Of a stretch of DNA of 64,000 nt, positions 34,146 to 43,541 are shown one piece after another (position 1 is the first letter of the stretch; each line of letters begins with the position of its first letter). The position numbers were made by a program, and so were the translations under genes. Location: NCBI GenBank assembly GCA_019752115.1, contig JAIEMN010000026.1, positions 1 to 64,000 of the forward strand, given 5' to 3'. This DNA is from Gemmatimonadaceae bacterium. GTDB lineage: Bacteria; Gemmatimonadota; Gemmatimonadetes; Gemmatimonadales; Gemmatimonadaceae. Under the pieces are notes generated by a model. The model was not told the DNA's origin and did not search any database. It saw only the letters and a program-made list of their open reading frames with translations.

Positions 34146-37100
34146 TTAGCGCTTCCGGTGCTCGCGGGCACCGCCGCTTGGGAGCGCGCCGCGTACCAGC
34201 TTCGCACCGCTGCGCGGATTGAGGCTGGCCACGCCGGCGCTGAGACCGGCGCGCATCGCCATCACGGACGTGCCTGACGTCGCGGTGGCGAGCGTGCTGT
34301 TGTAGCCCACCGCGAAGCCCGCGCTGGCATCGCTCGCGCCGGAGACGCTCCAGAACAGGTCCGTGGTGCCGGTCGTCATGCTCGTCCAGCTGCTGCCGGT
34401 GTAGCGCAGGATCGTACCCTGCTCACCGGTGGCGTAGAGATCGCTGCTCGACGGCCCCCAGATCGACGTGAGGATGCGCGTGCTGCCGGTGTTCACGCTG
34501 GTCCAGCTCGTGCCGCTGGCCGACGAGAAGGCGAGCCCCGCGCTGCCGGTGTTGTTGGCGCCCACCGAGAGGTAGAAGCCACCGCCGGCGTACACGCCCG
34601 CCAGCGTGCCCGTGGTGGAAACGTTCGACGGAATCCAGGTGCCCGCGGAGAAGCGGAGGGCGGCGCCATTTTCGCCGGTCGCCATGATGTCGTTGGCCGA
34701 GCTGCCGTGGATCGCCCACAGCGAGTTGCCGGCCGAGGCGACCGTCTGCCAGATCGAGCCGTTCCAGCGGACCACTTCACCGGCCGAGGTCACCGCAAAC
34801 ACGTTCGTGCTGCTCGAGCCCCAGAGGCCGTACACGCTGGCCGAGCTCGGGAAGCTCATGCTGCTCCAGCTGCTGCCGTTCCAGCGCAGCATGGTGCCGT
34901 TGTCGCCGCCCGCGAAGGCTTCGCTGGCCGACGGGGACCAGACCGCATTGAGCGTGGCGGTCGTGGGCGTGGCGACGCGCGCCCACGCGCTGCCGGTCCA
35001 CCGATACGTCGTACCGAACTCGCCCACCGCCCAGGCGCTCGCGGCCGACGACGTCCAGACGTCGATGAGATCGGGCGCGAGGTTCACCGTTTCCCACGCG
35101 CCAGCCTGCCGCATCACGCTGCCGCGCTGCCCGCTCGTCCAGAGCACGCCGCTGGCATCGAGTGTCGCAGCAAAGAGGCGCGGCGCATAGGGCGTGCTCA
35201 CCGTCGACAGCGTCGTGCCGCTGTACTGCAGCAGCCCCACGTCGCTGGCGATGTAGCTCGTGCCCGAGTTCGGGTTCGTCACGATGCCGTAGAAGTCCGA
35301 CGTCTCGGAGACGGTCGCCTTGGTCCAGGAGCTCCCGGTGAAACGGAGGATCGTGCCGAACGTGCCGACGGCCGTGACGTCTGACGTTGAGGTCCCGCTC
35401 ACGCCATACAGCGTTTCCGAGGTGACAGGGGTGTAGCGTGACCACGCCCCGCTGTAGCGAAGCATCTCGCCGGCACTGCCTACCGCGTAGGCGATTCCAC
35501 TCACGGACCACACCGCATTCAGCGTCTGCGTGGAGCCGGTCGTCGTGAGCGCCCAGCTGCCACCGGACAGGCGGAGCGCCGTCCCGTTCGCGCCCACCGC
35601 AAAGCCGCTGGACGCAGTCTCGAGCCACACGCTGTTCAACGTCGCGGTGGTCCCCGTGTTCACCGCGCTCCAGCTCGTGCCGTCGAAGCGGATCATCTTG
35701 CCATTGGTTCCGACCGCGACCGCGGCGCTGCCACTGGCGGCGCTGACCGACAGGAACTGCGTGCCATACGCGCTGCCGGCCGCCGCGAGCTGCCAGCTCG
35801 TGCCGTTGTAGCGGAAGACATCACCGATCGAGTTCACGGCGAACGCCGTGCTGTTGTCCACCGCGTCGAGGGAGACGACGTCTTCATAGAGCGCGCCGCC
35901 GAGGCGCGTGGTGGACCAGCTCGACGCCATGCGGAGCGGCCCCGACGACACCGTGATGGCCGCGCTGGCCTTCTTGGTGGTGTCGGCGACCGAGGTCACC
36001 GTAATGGTCGCCGCGCCGTTCGCGATCGCCGACACGACGCCGGCAAAGTTCACACTGGCTACGCTCGGGTTGCTGCTGCGGAAGGTCACCGCGGTGGACA
36101 AGCCGCCCTGCGCCGTGACGGACGGCGTGAGCTGCACCGTGGCGCCCGGCGCCACGGTGGCGGTCGCCGGCGACACACTCACGGCCGTCACCTGCGGCGC
36201 CACGGTAATCGCGGCGCTCGCCTTGGCGTTCGGGTCGGCCACCGAGGTGGCCGTGATCGACGTGTTGCCGAAGCCCACGCCGGTCACCACACCACTGCCG
36301 TTCACCGTGGCGATCGTCGGATCGGCCGACGTCCAGGTCACGGCGTTCGATACGCCCACCGGCACCGACACGGTGGCGGCAAAGGTCTTCGTTTCGTTGA
36401 GCCCCAGCGTGAACGCGGTGGGGGAGAGCGTCACCGACGGCGAGGTCCGCACCGTGATCAGCGAGGTCGCCGTGCGCGTCGAGTCACCAACCGCCCGCGC
36501 CGTGATCAGCGCCGTCCCGGCCGCCACACCCGTCACGCTGCCCGACGCGCTGACGGTCGCGATCGCCGGATTGCTCGACGTCCACGTCACCTGATTGGAC
36601 ATGCCGGGATCGGCGGTCACGGTGGCCGTGAGCGCGCGCGATTCACCGGGGAACACGCTCAGCGCCGTGGGCTGCACATCGATGTCGCGCACCACCGGCA
36701 CGATGCTCACCACCGCCGAGCCCTGTCGCGTGGTGTCGCCGGCGGCCAGCGCCGTGATCGTCGCCGAGCCCTGCGAGACGCCCGTCACCATGCCGTTCGA
36801 CGCGACGATCGCCACCGACGGATTCGACGAGCGCCAGATCACCGCGCTGTTGCCGTTGGGCGGATTGTTCACCGTGGCGATGAACGTCTTGGTTTCACCG
36901 GTCGCCATGGAGGCGGTGGCCGGCGTCACGACCACCGCGCGGACCGCGGTGACCTGAATCGTGGCCGAGTCGCGGGCCCGCGGATCGGCAACCGACACCG
37001 CGCGCACCTTGGTCGTGCCCACGCTCACACCCGTCACCTGACCGTTGCTCGCCACCGTGGCGACGCTCGGATTGTCCGTGGTCCACGTCAGCGCCGGGCT

Positions 37101-37835
37101 TTCACCGGCGTTCACATCCACCGTGGCCTGCAGCAGTGCCGTTTCGAAAGCCGGCACGCTGAGCGTCGTTGGCGACAGCTTGACCGAGCGCGGAGCGGCG
37201 ACGTTCACCGTGGCCGACGCGGTCAGTCGCGCATCGCCCACCACCGTGACGCGCACCGCCGTCGTCCCCACCGTAATGCCCGTGACCGTGCCACTCGCCG
37301 ACACCGACGCGATCGCCGGACTGTCGGTGGTCCAGCGCACTTCGGGCTTGGCGGTGCCGTCGGCGTCGATCGTCGGCACGAAGGCATACGTATCGCCCAG
37401 GCGCACCTGCACACTGCTCGGCGTCAGGGTGATGGCGCGCGCCGCGCTCACCGTGACGGGAATGTCGAGATAGATCGGGCCGCTCGCCGCGCGGATGCTC
37501 GTGCGACCCGGCGCGCGCGCGGTGATGACGGCGATACCGCCGGAGCCGGACACGTCGGCCACGGTGATGTCGTTGCTCGACCAGGTGACCGTGGGGCCCG
37601 AGAGGTACGCGCCCTTGGCGTCCTTCACCTGCAGCGTGACCTGCGCCGACGCCCCGATCGAAAAGAGATCGACCGACGTGACCGAGGCGATGATCTGCGT
37701 CGCCGTGCCGGGGGCGGACTTGTCGCCCGGGCCGGTCGTATCGGCGGGGGCGCAACCGGCGAGACCGGTCAGCAACACAGCGCCCGCGAGGATCACGCGG
37801 GCGCGAAGAGGGGCAAAGGCAGACGAGTCGAGCAT
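34146..37835 (-). CDS. Big2-domain surface lipoprotein with 14 propeller-like repeats (long paralog)
   Basis: A 1229-residue lipoprotein; the lipobox is LAGC (LLTGLAGCAPADT). Residues about 45-660 contain seven bacterial Ig-like (Big2) domains, each with a W-x-S/T-x-N/D-P-x-hydrophobic-A-x-V core such as WTTDNPSVATV. The rest holds 14 repeats of about 40 residues with a pattern like VW...AVG..G...R..G..W (for example AVGEFGTTYRWTGSAW). Fourteen blades would fit two seven-bladed propellers. It is probably a cell-surface adhesion or sensing protein. A shorter paralog lies just upstream (38107-41004) with the same order of 14 repeats. Confidence 0.85.
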   Translation of the reverse strand: MLDSSAFAPLRARVILAGAVLLTGLAGCAPADTTGPGDKSAPGTATQIIASVTSVDLFSIGASAQVTLQVKDAKGAYLSGPTVTWSSNDITVADVSGSGGIAVITARAPGRTSIRAASGPIYLDIPVTVSAARAITLTPSSVQVRLGDTYAFVPTIDADGTAKPEVRWTTDSPAIASVSASGTVTGITVGTTAVRVTVVGDARLTASATVNVAAPRSVKLSPTTLSVPAFETALLQATVDVNAGESPALTWTTDNPSVATVASNGQVTGVSVGTTKVRAVSVADPRARDSATIQVTAVRAVVVTPATASMATGETKTFIATVNNPPNGNSAVIWRSSNPSVAIVASNGMVTGVSQGSATITALAAGDTTRQGSAVVSIVPVVRDIDVQPTALSVFPGESRALTATVTADPGMSNQVTWTSSNPAIATVSASGSVTGVAAGTALITARAVGDSTRTATSLITVRTSPSVTLSPTAFTLGLNETKTFAATVSVPVGVSNAVTWTSADPTIATVNGSGVVTGVGFGNTSITATSVADPNAKASAAITVAPQVTAVSVSPATATVAPGATVQLTPSVTAQGGLSTAVTFRSSNPSVASVNFAGVVSAIANGAATITVTSVADTTKKASAAITVSSGPLRMASSWSTTRLGGALYEDVVSLDAVDNSTAFAVNSIGDVFRYNGTSWQLAAAGSAYGTQFLSVSAASGSAAVAVGTNGKMIRFDGTSWSAVNTGTTATLNSVWLETASSGFAVGANGTALRLSGGSWALTTTGSTQTLNAVWSVSGIAYAVGSAGEMLRYSGAWSRYTPVTSETLYGVSGTSTSDVTAVGTFGTILRFTGSSWTKATVSETSDFYGIVTNPNSGTSYIASDVGLLQYSGTTLSTVSTPYAPRLFAATLDASGVLWTSGQRGSVMRQAGAWETVNLAPDLIDVWTSSAASAWAVGEFGTTYRWTGSAWARVATPTTATLNAVWSPSASEAFAGGDNGTMLRWNGSSWSSMSFPSSASVYGLWGSSSTNVFAVTSAGEVVRWNGSIWQTVASAGNSLWAIHGSSANDIMATGENGAALRFSAGTWIPSNVSTTGTLAGVYAGGGFYLSVGANNTGSAGLAFSSASGTSWTSVNTGSTRILTSIWGPSSSDLYATGEQGTILRYTGSSWTSMTTGTTDLFWSVSGASDASAGFAVGYNSTLATATSGTSVMAMRAGLSAGVASLNPRSGAKLVRGALPSGGAREHRKR

Positions 37836-38061
37836 GGTGCGGCGCGTACCGGTAAGGTCTGAGCGCTCGCGACCACATCATCCGACCACGGTGCCGGCGG
37901 ACCCGCTGCGCCCAACGTCTTCCATCCAGCCCGAAGACGACTGACGCACACCAGTGGCACGGGTTGTAGCGATTTTCGGCCGGATTGTCACACGGCCGGC
38001 ACAATTGTTCCGTTACGGGCGTCGGCGCCGTGACGGACCGCACGGTTCAGCTCGATTGGTG

Positions 38062-38090
38062 CCGGTGGCGGGGGGGAGCCCCGCCACCGG
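38062..38090 (-). terminator. Hairpin after the second Big2 lipoprotein gene
   Basis: A perfect 12-bp GC-rich stem (CCGGTGGCGGGG at 38062-38073 with 38079-38090), loop GGGAG, 17 nt past the stop codon at 38107 on the minus strand. No T-run; terminator role inferred. Confidence 0.5.
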
Positions 38091-38106
38091 CCGCGATGGC
38101 GTCGCG

Positions 38107-41004
38107 CTACCGCCGATCCTTGCGCGCGGCGCCGGTGGGAAGGGCGCCGCGCACGGCCCGGGTGCCTGCGCGCGGCTCGAGCGAGCCACCCACGACGGCC
38201 GGGCCGGCGCGCAGCGCGCTCCCCCCCGATCCGGCGAGCACCGTGCTGTTGTAGCCCACGGCGAAGGCGCCGCCCACCGCCGACGGCGCCGACGAAATGC
38301 TCCAGAGCAGATCGGTCGTGCCCGTGTTCACCGCCGTCCACGTGTTGCCGTTGTAGCGCAGCAGCGTGCCCTGATCGCCGGTGGCGTAGAGGTCGAAGAG
38401 GCTCGGCCCCCAGATGCTGGTGAGAATGCGCGTCGAGCCGACCTGCAGCGAACTCCACGCGGTGCCGTTGTAGTTGAACGCGGTGCCGACGGTGCCCGCG
38501 CCATTCGCGCCCACGGCGTAGATGTCGCTCGCCGACGTCATCCACACGCCAGCCTGCGTGCCGGTGGCGGGGGCCGTGAGCGTGGTCCAGCTGGTGCCGT
38601 TGAAGCGCTGCACCAGCCCGTTCTCACCGGCCACGATGACCTGCGTGGGGGAGACGCCAAAGATCGTCCACAGCGGCTGCGGCGCATTCGCCGCGAGCTG
38701 CCACGTCACGCCGTTGTAGCGCAGCACTTCACCAGCCGAGGTGACCGCCCAGACATCGCTGTTGCTGGTGCCCCAGAGGTTGTAGATGCTCGCGGTGGTG
38801 GGCACGGTCATCAGCGTCCACGCCGTGCCGTTGAAGCGCAGGATCGTGCCGTTGTCGCCGCCGGCAAACGCTTCGTTCGCATTGGGCGACCACACCGCTT
38901 CGAGCGTGACCGTGGTCGGGACATTCTGACGCGTCCACGCGGTGCCGTTCCACCGGTAGACGGTCCCGAACTCACCCACCGCATAGGCGCTCGTTGGCGT
39001 GGACGTCCAGACATCGAGCAGGTCGGGCGCCATGTTGTTCGTGCTCCACGTTCCCGCGCCGCGCATGACGATGCCGCGCTGCCCACCCGTCCAGACGTTG
39101 CCGCTGGCGTCCATCTCCACGCTGTACATGCGCGGCGCATACGGTGTGCTCACCATCGACGTCGTCGCGCCATCGAGCTGCGCCACACCGCCGTCGCCCA
39201 CGAGATAGCGACGTCCGCCATTCGCGGCGCTGCCGTCGATCCCATAGAACGCGCCGGAGAACCCGCCGGCCGACAGCGTGCTCCAGGTGGTGCCGTCGAA
39301 CTTGAGCAGCGTGCCCGCCGCGCCGGCCGCCACGACGTCCGTAGCACTGAGACCGTGCACGGCGTACAGCGTTTCGAGCGTCGGCAACGCGACCTTGCTC
39401 CAGGTGCCGCTCTTGCGGAGCATCTCGCCATTGGCGCCCACCGCGTACACCACGCCACTCCCCGACCACACGCTGTTGAGCGAGGCCGTGGAGCCCGCCG
39501 CTTCCGTGCTCCACGTGTTCCCCGAGAGGCGCAGCACGGTGCCGTTATCGCCCACCGCATACGCCGTGGTGGCGTCTTCGACCCACACGCCGTAGAGCGC
39601 GCGCGTCGTGCCCGACGCCATGGCGTTCCAGGTCGTGCCGTTCCAGCGGACGACCACCCCATTCGAGCCAACGGCGATCACGTTCGTGGCAGTCGTGCCA
39701 TGCACCGCGTAGAACGTCGTGCCCAGGCTGGCGCCGGTGGCACTCGGCGCCCACGCGGTGCCGTTCCAGCGATAGAGGTCGCCCACCGAATTCACCGCAA
39801 AGGCGTTCGTGGCATCGATCGGGGCAATCGCCACCACATCTTCGTAGAGCGCGCCACCCAGGCGGCTTGGCGTCCACGTGGCGGCCAGACGCGGCACCAC
39901 GTTCACCGTGAGCGTATCACGCTTGGTGTTGTCGGCCTGCGAGGTCGCGGTGATGAGCGTGGACCCGCTCGCGACACCCGTCAGCACGCCGCTCGCGTTG
40001 ATGGTCGCCGCAGCCGCATTGCTCGAGGTCCAGTTCACATTCGCGTTGACGCCCGGGTCGGCGGTCACGACGGCGTTGAGCGTCAGGCTCGTGCCCGGAT
40101 TCACGCTCACGTTGCGCTGCGTGATGGAGACGGCAATGGTGCGCGCCGGGACCGTAATCGCGCTGGTCGCGCGCTTGGTGGTGTCGGCGGTGGAGAGCGC
40201 GGTAATGGTGGCGGTGCCCAGCGTGACGGCCGTGACGACGCCGGTGCCGCTCACGGTGGCCACGGCCGGATTGCTGGTGCGCCAGGTGAGCGTATTCACG
40301 GCGCCGGCATCGGCGTTCACGGTAGCGGTGATCTGCTGCGTGTTGCCGATGAAGACCGAGGCGGTGGTGGGCGTGACGGTCACCGAACGCACGACTGGAA
40401 CGATGTTCACGGTTGCCGTCGCGGTCAGCGTTGTGTCGCCGATGCTCACCGCGGTGATTGTGGCCGTCCCCAGCGCGACGCCGGTGACCACGCCGCTGCT
40501 GGCGTTCACCGTCGCAACCGTCGCTGTGCTCGTGCGCCAGGTAACGGCGGTGGGGAAGCCCGGCTCGCCGGAAACGCTCGCCGCCAGCGTGGCGGTCTGC
40601 CCCGAACCGAGCGAGACGGTAGCGGGCGAGACGCTGATCGTGCGACGCGCCTGCACCGTGATGAGCGCGGTGCCCGAGAAGGCGGCGTTGAACGTGGAGG
40701 TTGCGCGAATCACCGCGGTACCGGCGGCGACCGCCGTCACGGTGCCACTCGCGGAGACGCTCGCCACCGCGGGCGACTCACTCGTCCAGGTCACACCGGT
40801 TGAGGCCCCGTTGATCGCATCGACGAGCGCACTCAACGATTGGCTATCACCCACTCGCAGCGTGGCCGCCGCCGGCGTGACCGACACGCCGCGCACCTGC
40901 GGCGGATTCGGTGGTGGCGCCGTCGAATCGCCACCACCGCCGCACCCCGACAAGAGCAACACACCGGCAAGCGTGAGACGCGAACGGAGCGAGGCAATGC
41001 GCAT
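38107..41004 (-). CDS. Big2-domain surface lipoprotein with 14 propeller-like repeats (short paralog)
   Basis: A 965-residue lipoprotein with lipobox LLLSGCGGGG. It has four Big2 domains (cores WTSESPAVASV, WRTSTATVATV, WRTSNPAVATV, WTSSNAAAATI), then 14 propeller-like repeats that match the long paralog blade for blade: the first begins RLGGALYEDVV in both, the seventh has GNVWTGGQRG against GVLWTSGQRG, and both end with a GG/SAGFAVGYNST motif and an R-G-ALP tail. The pair arose by duplication, and the Big2 stalk differs in length by three domains. 270 nt separate the two genes. Likely surface exposed; ligand unknown. Confidence 0.85.
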   Translation of the reverse strand: MRIASLRSRLTLAGVLLLSGCGGGGDSTAPPPNPPQVRGVSVTPAAATLRVGDSQSLSALVDAINGASTGVTWTSESPAVASVSASGTVTAVAAGTAVIRATSTFNAAFSGTALITVQARRTISVSPATVSLGSGQTATLAASVSGEPGFPTAVTWRTSTATVATVNASSGVVTGVALGTATITAVSIGDTTLTATATVNIVPVVRSVTVTPTTASVFIGNTQQITATVNADAGAVNTLTWRTSNPAVATVSGTGVVTAVTLGTATITALSTADTTKRATSAITVPARTIAVSITQRNVSVNPGTSLTLNAVVTADPGVNANVNWTSSNAAAATINASGVLTGVASGSTLITATSQADNTKRDTLTVNVVPRLAATWTPSRLGGALYEDVVAIAPIDATNAFAVNSVGDLYRWNGTAWAPSATGASLGTTFYAVHGTTATNVIAVGSNGVVVRWNGTTWNAMASGTTRALYGVWVEDATTAYAVGDNGTVLRLSGNTWSTEAAGSTASLNSVWSGSGVVYAVGANGEMLRKSGTWSKVALPTLETLYAVHGLSATDVVAAGAAGTLLKFDGTTWSTLSAGGFSGAFYGIDGSAANGGRRYLVGDGGVAQLDGATTSMVSTPYAPRMYSVEMDASGNVWTGGQRGIVMRGAGTWSTNNMAPDLLDVWTSTPTSAYAVGEFGTVYRWNGTAWTRQNVPTTVTLEAVWSPNANEAFAGGDNGTILRFNGTAWTLMTVPTTASIYNLWGTSNSDVWAVTSAGEVLRYNGVTWQLAANAPQPLWTIFGVSPTQVIVAGENGLVQRFNGTSWTTLTAPATGTQAGVWMTSASDIYAVGANGAGTVGTAFNYNGTAWSSLQVGSTRILTSIWGPSLFDLYATGDQGTLLRYNGNTWTAVNTGTTDLLWSISSAPSAVGGAFAVGYNSTVLAGSGGSALRAGPAVVGGSLEPRAGTRAVRGALPTGAARKDRR

Positions 41005-41027
41005 GGGCCGAATCGGGTGCGGGTGAA

Positions 41028-41081
41028 CCGTGGGCCCGAAGGCCCACGGGAGAGCAGCCGCCCGGCGGTCCAGCGCCGGGC
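41028..41081 (-). terminator. Paired hairpins after the AspA fusion gene
   Basis: Two stems just beyond the stop at 41085: 8 bp GCCCGGCG/CGCCGGGC (41060-41067 with 41074-41081) and 9 bp CCGTGGGCC/GGCCCACGG (41028-41036 with 41041-41049). There is no T-run. Confidence 0.5.
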
Positions 41082-41084
41082 CTG

Positions 41085-43007
41085 CTACAACTCTACCGCT
41101 GGAGCCGCCGAGCGCGAGACTGCAGAAAATTCCTGCGTGACGTTCCGTGGCGCCGTCATGGCCGCCGGATTGAGAATGGCGTCCAACTGCTCCCGGGTGA
41201 GGAGCCCACGTTCCAAAACCAGATCAAAGACGCCCCGTCCACTCGCGAGCGCCGTTCGGGCAATGTCGGTCGCTTCTTGATAGCCAATCACCGGCACCAG
41301 GGCTGTCACGATGCCGATCGAGTGCTCCACGAAGTGACGCATGCGGTCGGCGTTGGCTGTGATACCGGTCACACAGCGCTCGCGCAGCACGGCACAGGCG
41401 TTCCGAAGCATGTCGATGCTCCGGAGCAGCCGGTACGCGATAACCGGCTCGAAGGCGTTGAGCTGCAGCTGCCCCGCCTCGGCGGCCATCGTGACGGTGA
41501 CGTCCCCGCCGATGACATCGAAGCAGACCTGATTCACCACTTCGGGAATGACCGGGTTCACCTTCCCCGGCATGATCGACGAGCCGGGCTGCATCGCCGG
41601 CAGATTGATCTCGCCGAAGCCGGCGCGCGGTCCCGACGAAAGTAGTCGGAGATCGTTGCAGATCTTGGAGAGCTTGGTGGCCGTGCGCTTGAGGACGCCG
41701 GAGAGCTGCACGAACCCGCCGGTGTCGCTCGTGGCCTCGACCAGATCGGGCGCGGTCACGACCGGTACTTCGGCGATCTCCGCGAGCTTCTTGCAGGCGA
41801 GCTCAGCGTAGCCCGGCGGGGCATTGATGCCGGTCCCGATCGCGGTGGCGCCCAGATTGATCTCGCGGATGAGCCCCTGTGCTTCGGCCACCCGATCGAC
41901 ATCCTCACGGAGCGTGTGCGCAAACGCCATGAACTCCTGGCCGAGCGTCATGGGCACGGCATCCTGCATCTGCGTGCGCCCCATCTTGAGCAGCGGCGCG
42001 AACTCGGTGCCCTTCACTTCGAAGGCATCGGCAAGGCGCGCCAGCTCGCGGCGATACACGCTCAGGCTCTTGTGGAGCGCGATGCGCACGGCCGTGGGAT
42101 ACACGTCGTTGGTGCTCTGCGACAGGTTCACATGATCGTTGGGGCCGATCACGTCGTAGGTGCCGCGCGGCTGATTGAGCAGCTCGAGGGCGCGGTTCGC
42201 GATCACCTCGTTGGCGTTCATGTTGGTGGACGTGCCGGCACCGCCCTGAATGACATCCACCAGGAAATGCTCGTGATGCCGGCCGGCGCGGATTTCGCGC
42301 GCGGCGCGCACGATCACATCGGTCTTTTCGGCATCGAGGAGTCCGCATTCCTGGTTCGTCAGCGCCGCGGCTTCCTTCACGCACGCCAGCGATTCGATGA
42401 GCACCGGGAACTCGCGCAGCGGGATGCCGGTGATCGGGAAGTTCTCGAGGGCGCGCAGCGTCTGCACGCCGTAGAGCGCTTCGTAGGGGACCTCGCGGTC
42501 GCCCAGGAGGTCGTGTTCGACGCGCGTGCGATGGCCGCCGAAGCCGAGCGTGCGGCCACGCCCCACGAGCGTGGCGTCGGCGCGCTTGAGCCGGGCGGAG
42601 ATGGAGCGGGCGGCACGCCCCACGAGCACGGCATAGAGCTGCGGCGCCTCGCGCGTGATGTCATCGAGCTGCTGCTTGCTCATGAGCATCGCCACGCCGG
42701 GCATGATGGCCCGCGCGGTGGTGCCGTGCACGGTGTCGTCGAGCAGCAGCCCTTCGCCGACGGCCTCGCCGGGCCCGAGGGTCACGAGGCGCGTGGTGCG
42801 GCCATCGCCCGACTTTTCGATCGCGACGGCGCCGGTGATCAGGATGGCGAGCCGCTGCCGTTCGTCGCCTTCCACGAAGATGGTTTCGTCAACGGCGAGC
42901 GTGTGCGGGGTGACGTGGCGGGAGAGCTTCCAGAGGTGCGCGTCGGTGAGCCCATCGAGGAACGAGGTCGCGCGCAGCAGATCGGCGATTTCGGCCGGAG
43001 TGGTCAT
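41085..43007 (-). CDS. aspA: Aspartate ammonia-lyase fused to an N-terminal CRP-like domain
   Basis: A 640-residue fusion. Residues about 1-140 match a cyclic-nucleotide-binding-like fold (LDGLTDAHLWKLSRHVTPHT, VGEGLLLDDTVHGTTARAI). Residues about 165-630 are a full aspartase/fumarase-family lyase: LGDREVPYEALYGVQTLRAL, TSTNMNANEV, NDHVNLSQSTND, and the catalytic loop GSSIMPGKVNP at 475-485. The lyase should convert L-aspartate to fumarate and ammonia. In the CRP-like part the key Glu (GEG) is present, but the Arg-Ser pair that contacts the cAMP phosphate is replaced by His-Gly, so the ligand may differ. The domain is probably allosteric. The gene diverges from glycosylasparaginase, an aspartate-releasing enzyme. 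Confidence 0.93.
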   Translation of the reverse strand: MTTPAEIADLLRATSFLDGLTDAHLWKLSRHVTPHTLAVDETIFVEGDERQRLAILITGAVAIEKSGDGRTTRLVTLGPGEAVGEGLLLDDTVHGTTARAIMPGVAMLMSKQQLDDITREAPQLYAVLVGRAARSISARLKRADATLVGRGRTLGFGGHRTRVEHDLLGDREVPYEALYGVQTLRALENFPITGIPLREFPVLIESLACVKEAAALTNQECGLLDAEKTDVIVRAAREIRAGRHHEHFLVDVIQGGAGTSTNMNANEVIANRALELLNQPRGTYDVIGPNDHVNLSQSTNDVYPTAVRIALHKSLSVYRRELARLADAFEVKGTEFAPLLKMGRTQMQDAVPMTLGQEFMAFAHTLREDVDRVAEAQGLIREINLGATAIGTGINAPPGYAELACKKLAEIAEVPVVTAPDLVEATSDTGGFVQLSGVLKRTATKLSKICNDLRLLSSGPRAGFGEINLPAMQPGSSIMPGKVNPVIPEVVNQVCFDVIGGDVTVTMAAEAGQLQLNAFEPVIAYRLLRSIDMLRNACAVLRERCVTGITANADRMRHFVEHSIGIVTALVPVIGYQEATDIARTALASGRGVFDLVLERGLLTREQLDAILNPAAMTAPRNVTQEFSAVSRSAAPAVEL

Positions 43008-43095
43008 GGCGGGGAGAAACAGGTGGGAACAGCGTGTTCGGATATCTGACGGATGACGTCAGTCAGCGCCACACGGGTCTGGGTACCCGGCTGCG

Positions 43096-43166
43096 GCCAT
43101 TCGGTGCGCGGCCTTTCGATGCGGGCCAATCGGTGCGGGCCAATCCGTGCGGGCCAATCGGTGCGG
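43096..43166. repeat. 14-bp tandem array in the aspA-glycosylasparaginase divergent region
   Basis: Five consecutive units close to GCCAATCGGTGCGG (first unit 15 bp, the rest 14 bp). It sits about 90 bp upstream of aspA. It could be an array of protein-binding sites or a minisatellite. Nothing else in the window shares the unit. Confidence 0.85.
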
Positions 43167-43169
43167 GCC

Positions 43170-43285
43170 GTCGGGGCGACCGCGGCCTCCGAGCGCCAGT
43201 CTCCGGGGTTCGGCAACGCCTCGGCTTCGCCGTTGGCGTTCCGAAGCCCGGAGACCTGGCGCTCGGATTCCGCGGCCGCCCCGAC
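43170..43285. repeat. Family 3 palindrome P1 (type a)
   Basis: Arms of 51 nt (43170-43220 and 43235-43285) with a 14-nt loop TCGGCTTCGCCGTT. The tip has the family core: GTTCGGCAACGCC on one arm against GGCGTTCCGAAGCC on the other, giving one fixed mismatch and one bulge found in all four copies. The outer arms (CCGAGCGCCAG with CTGGCGCTCGG) are specific to this copy. Confidence 0.92.
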
Positions 43286-43315
43286 AGCTGGCCGGGTGGT
43301 GCGCGAGGGCGGCCC

Positions 43316-43434
43316 CGCGTGGCGGCGTGTGTCGCGGAGGCGCCGGGTGTCCCGGCTTCGGAACGCCGACGGCGCAGCCAAGGCGTTGCCGAACCCGGGA
43401 TCACCGGCGTCTCCGCGACATGCGCCGCCACGCG
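43316..43434. repeat. Family 3 palindrome P2 (type b, inverted relative to P1)
   Basis: Arms of about 52 nt (43316-43367 and 43382-43434) with a 14-nt loop GACGGCGCAGCCAA. The bulged core arm is on the right, so the element is inverted relative to P1. Outer arms GCGTGGCGGCG and CGCCGCCACGC differ from P1 but pair with each other. The remaining sequence up to the ATG at 43542 is GC-rich with no gene. Confidence 0.92.
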
Positions 43435-43541
43435 CCCGCGCAGGTGCCCGCCACGCGCGCGCACCAACGCCCACCCTCGTGCGCGCCCGCTGGCCAAACG
43501 GACGCGAGCGGCGGACATTCAGGCGTCCTCAACCCGAACCC

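Noticed and set aside
37954-40803. 949-codon frame antisense to the short Big2 lipoprotein gene
   Set aside because: Arg/His/Gly-rich shadow of a repetitive gene; the lipoprotein has a signal sequence and recognisable domains.
43053-43541. Upstream extension of the glycosylasparaginase frame through the palindromes
   Set aside because: The extension is Arg/Pro-rich and would bury the twin-arginine signal; the ATG at 43542 puts the Tat motif at the N-terminus.
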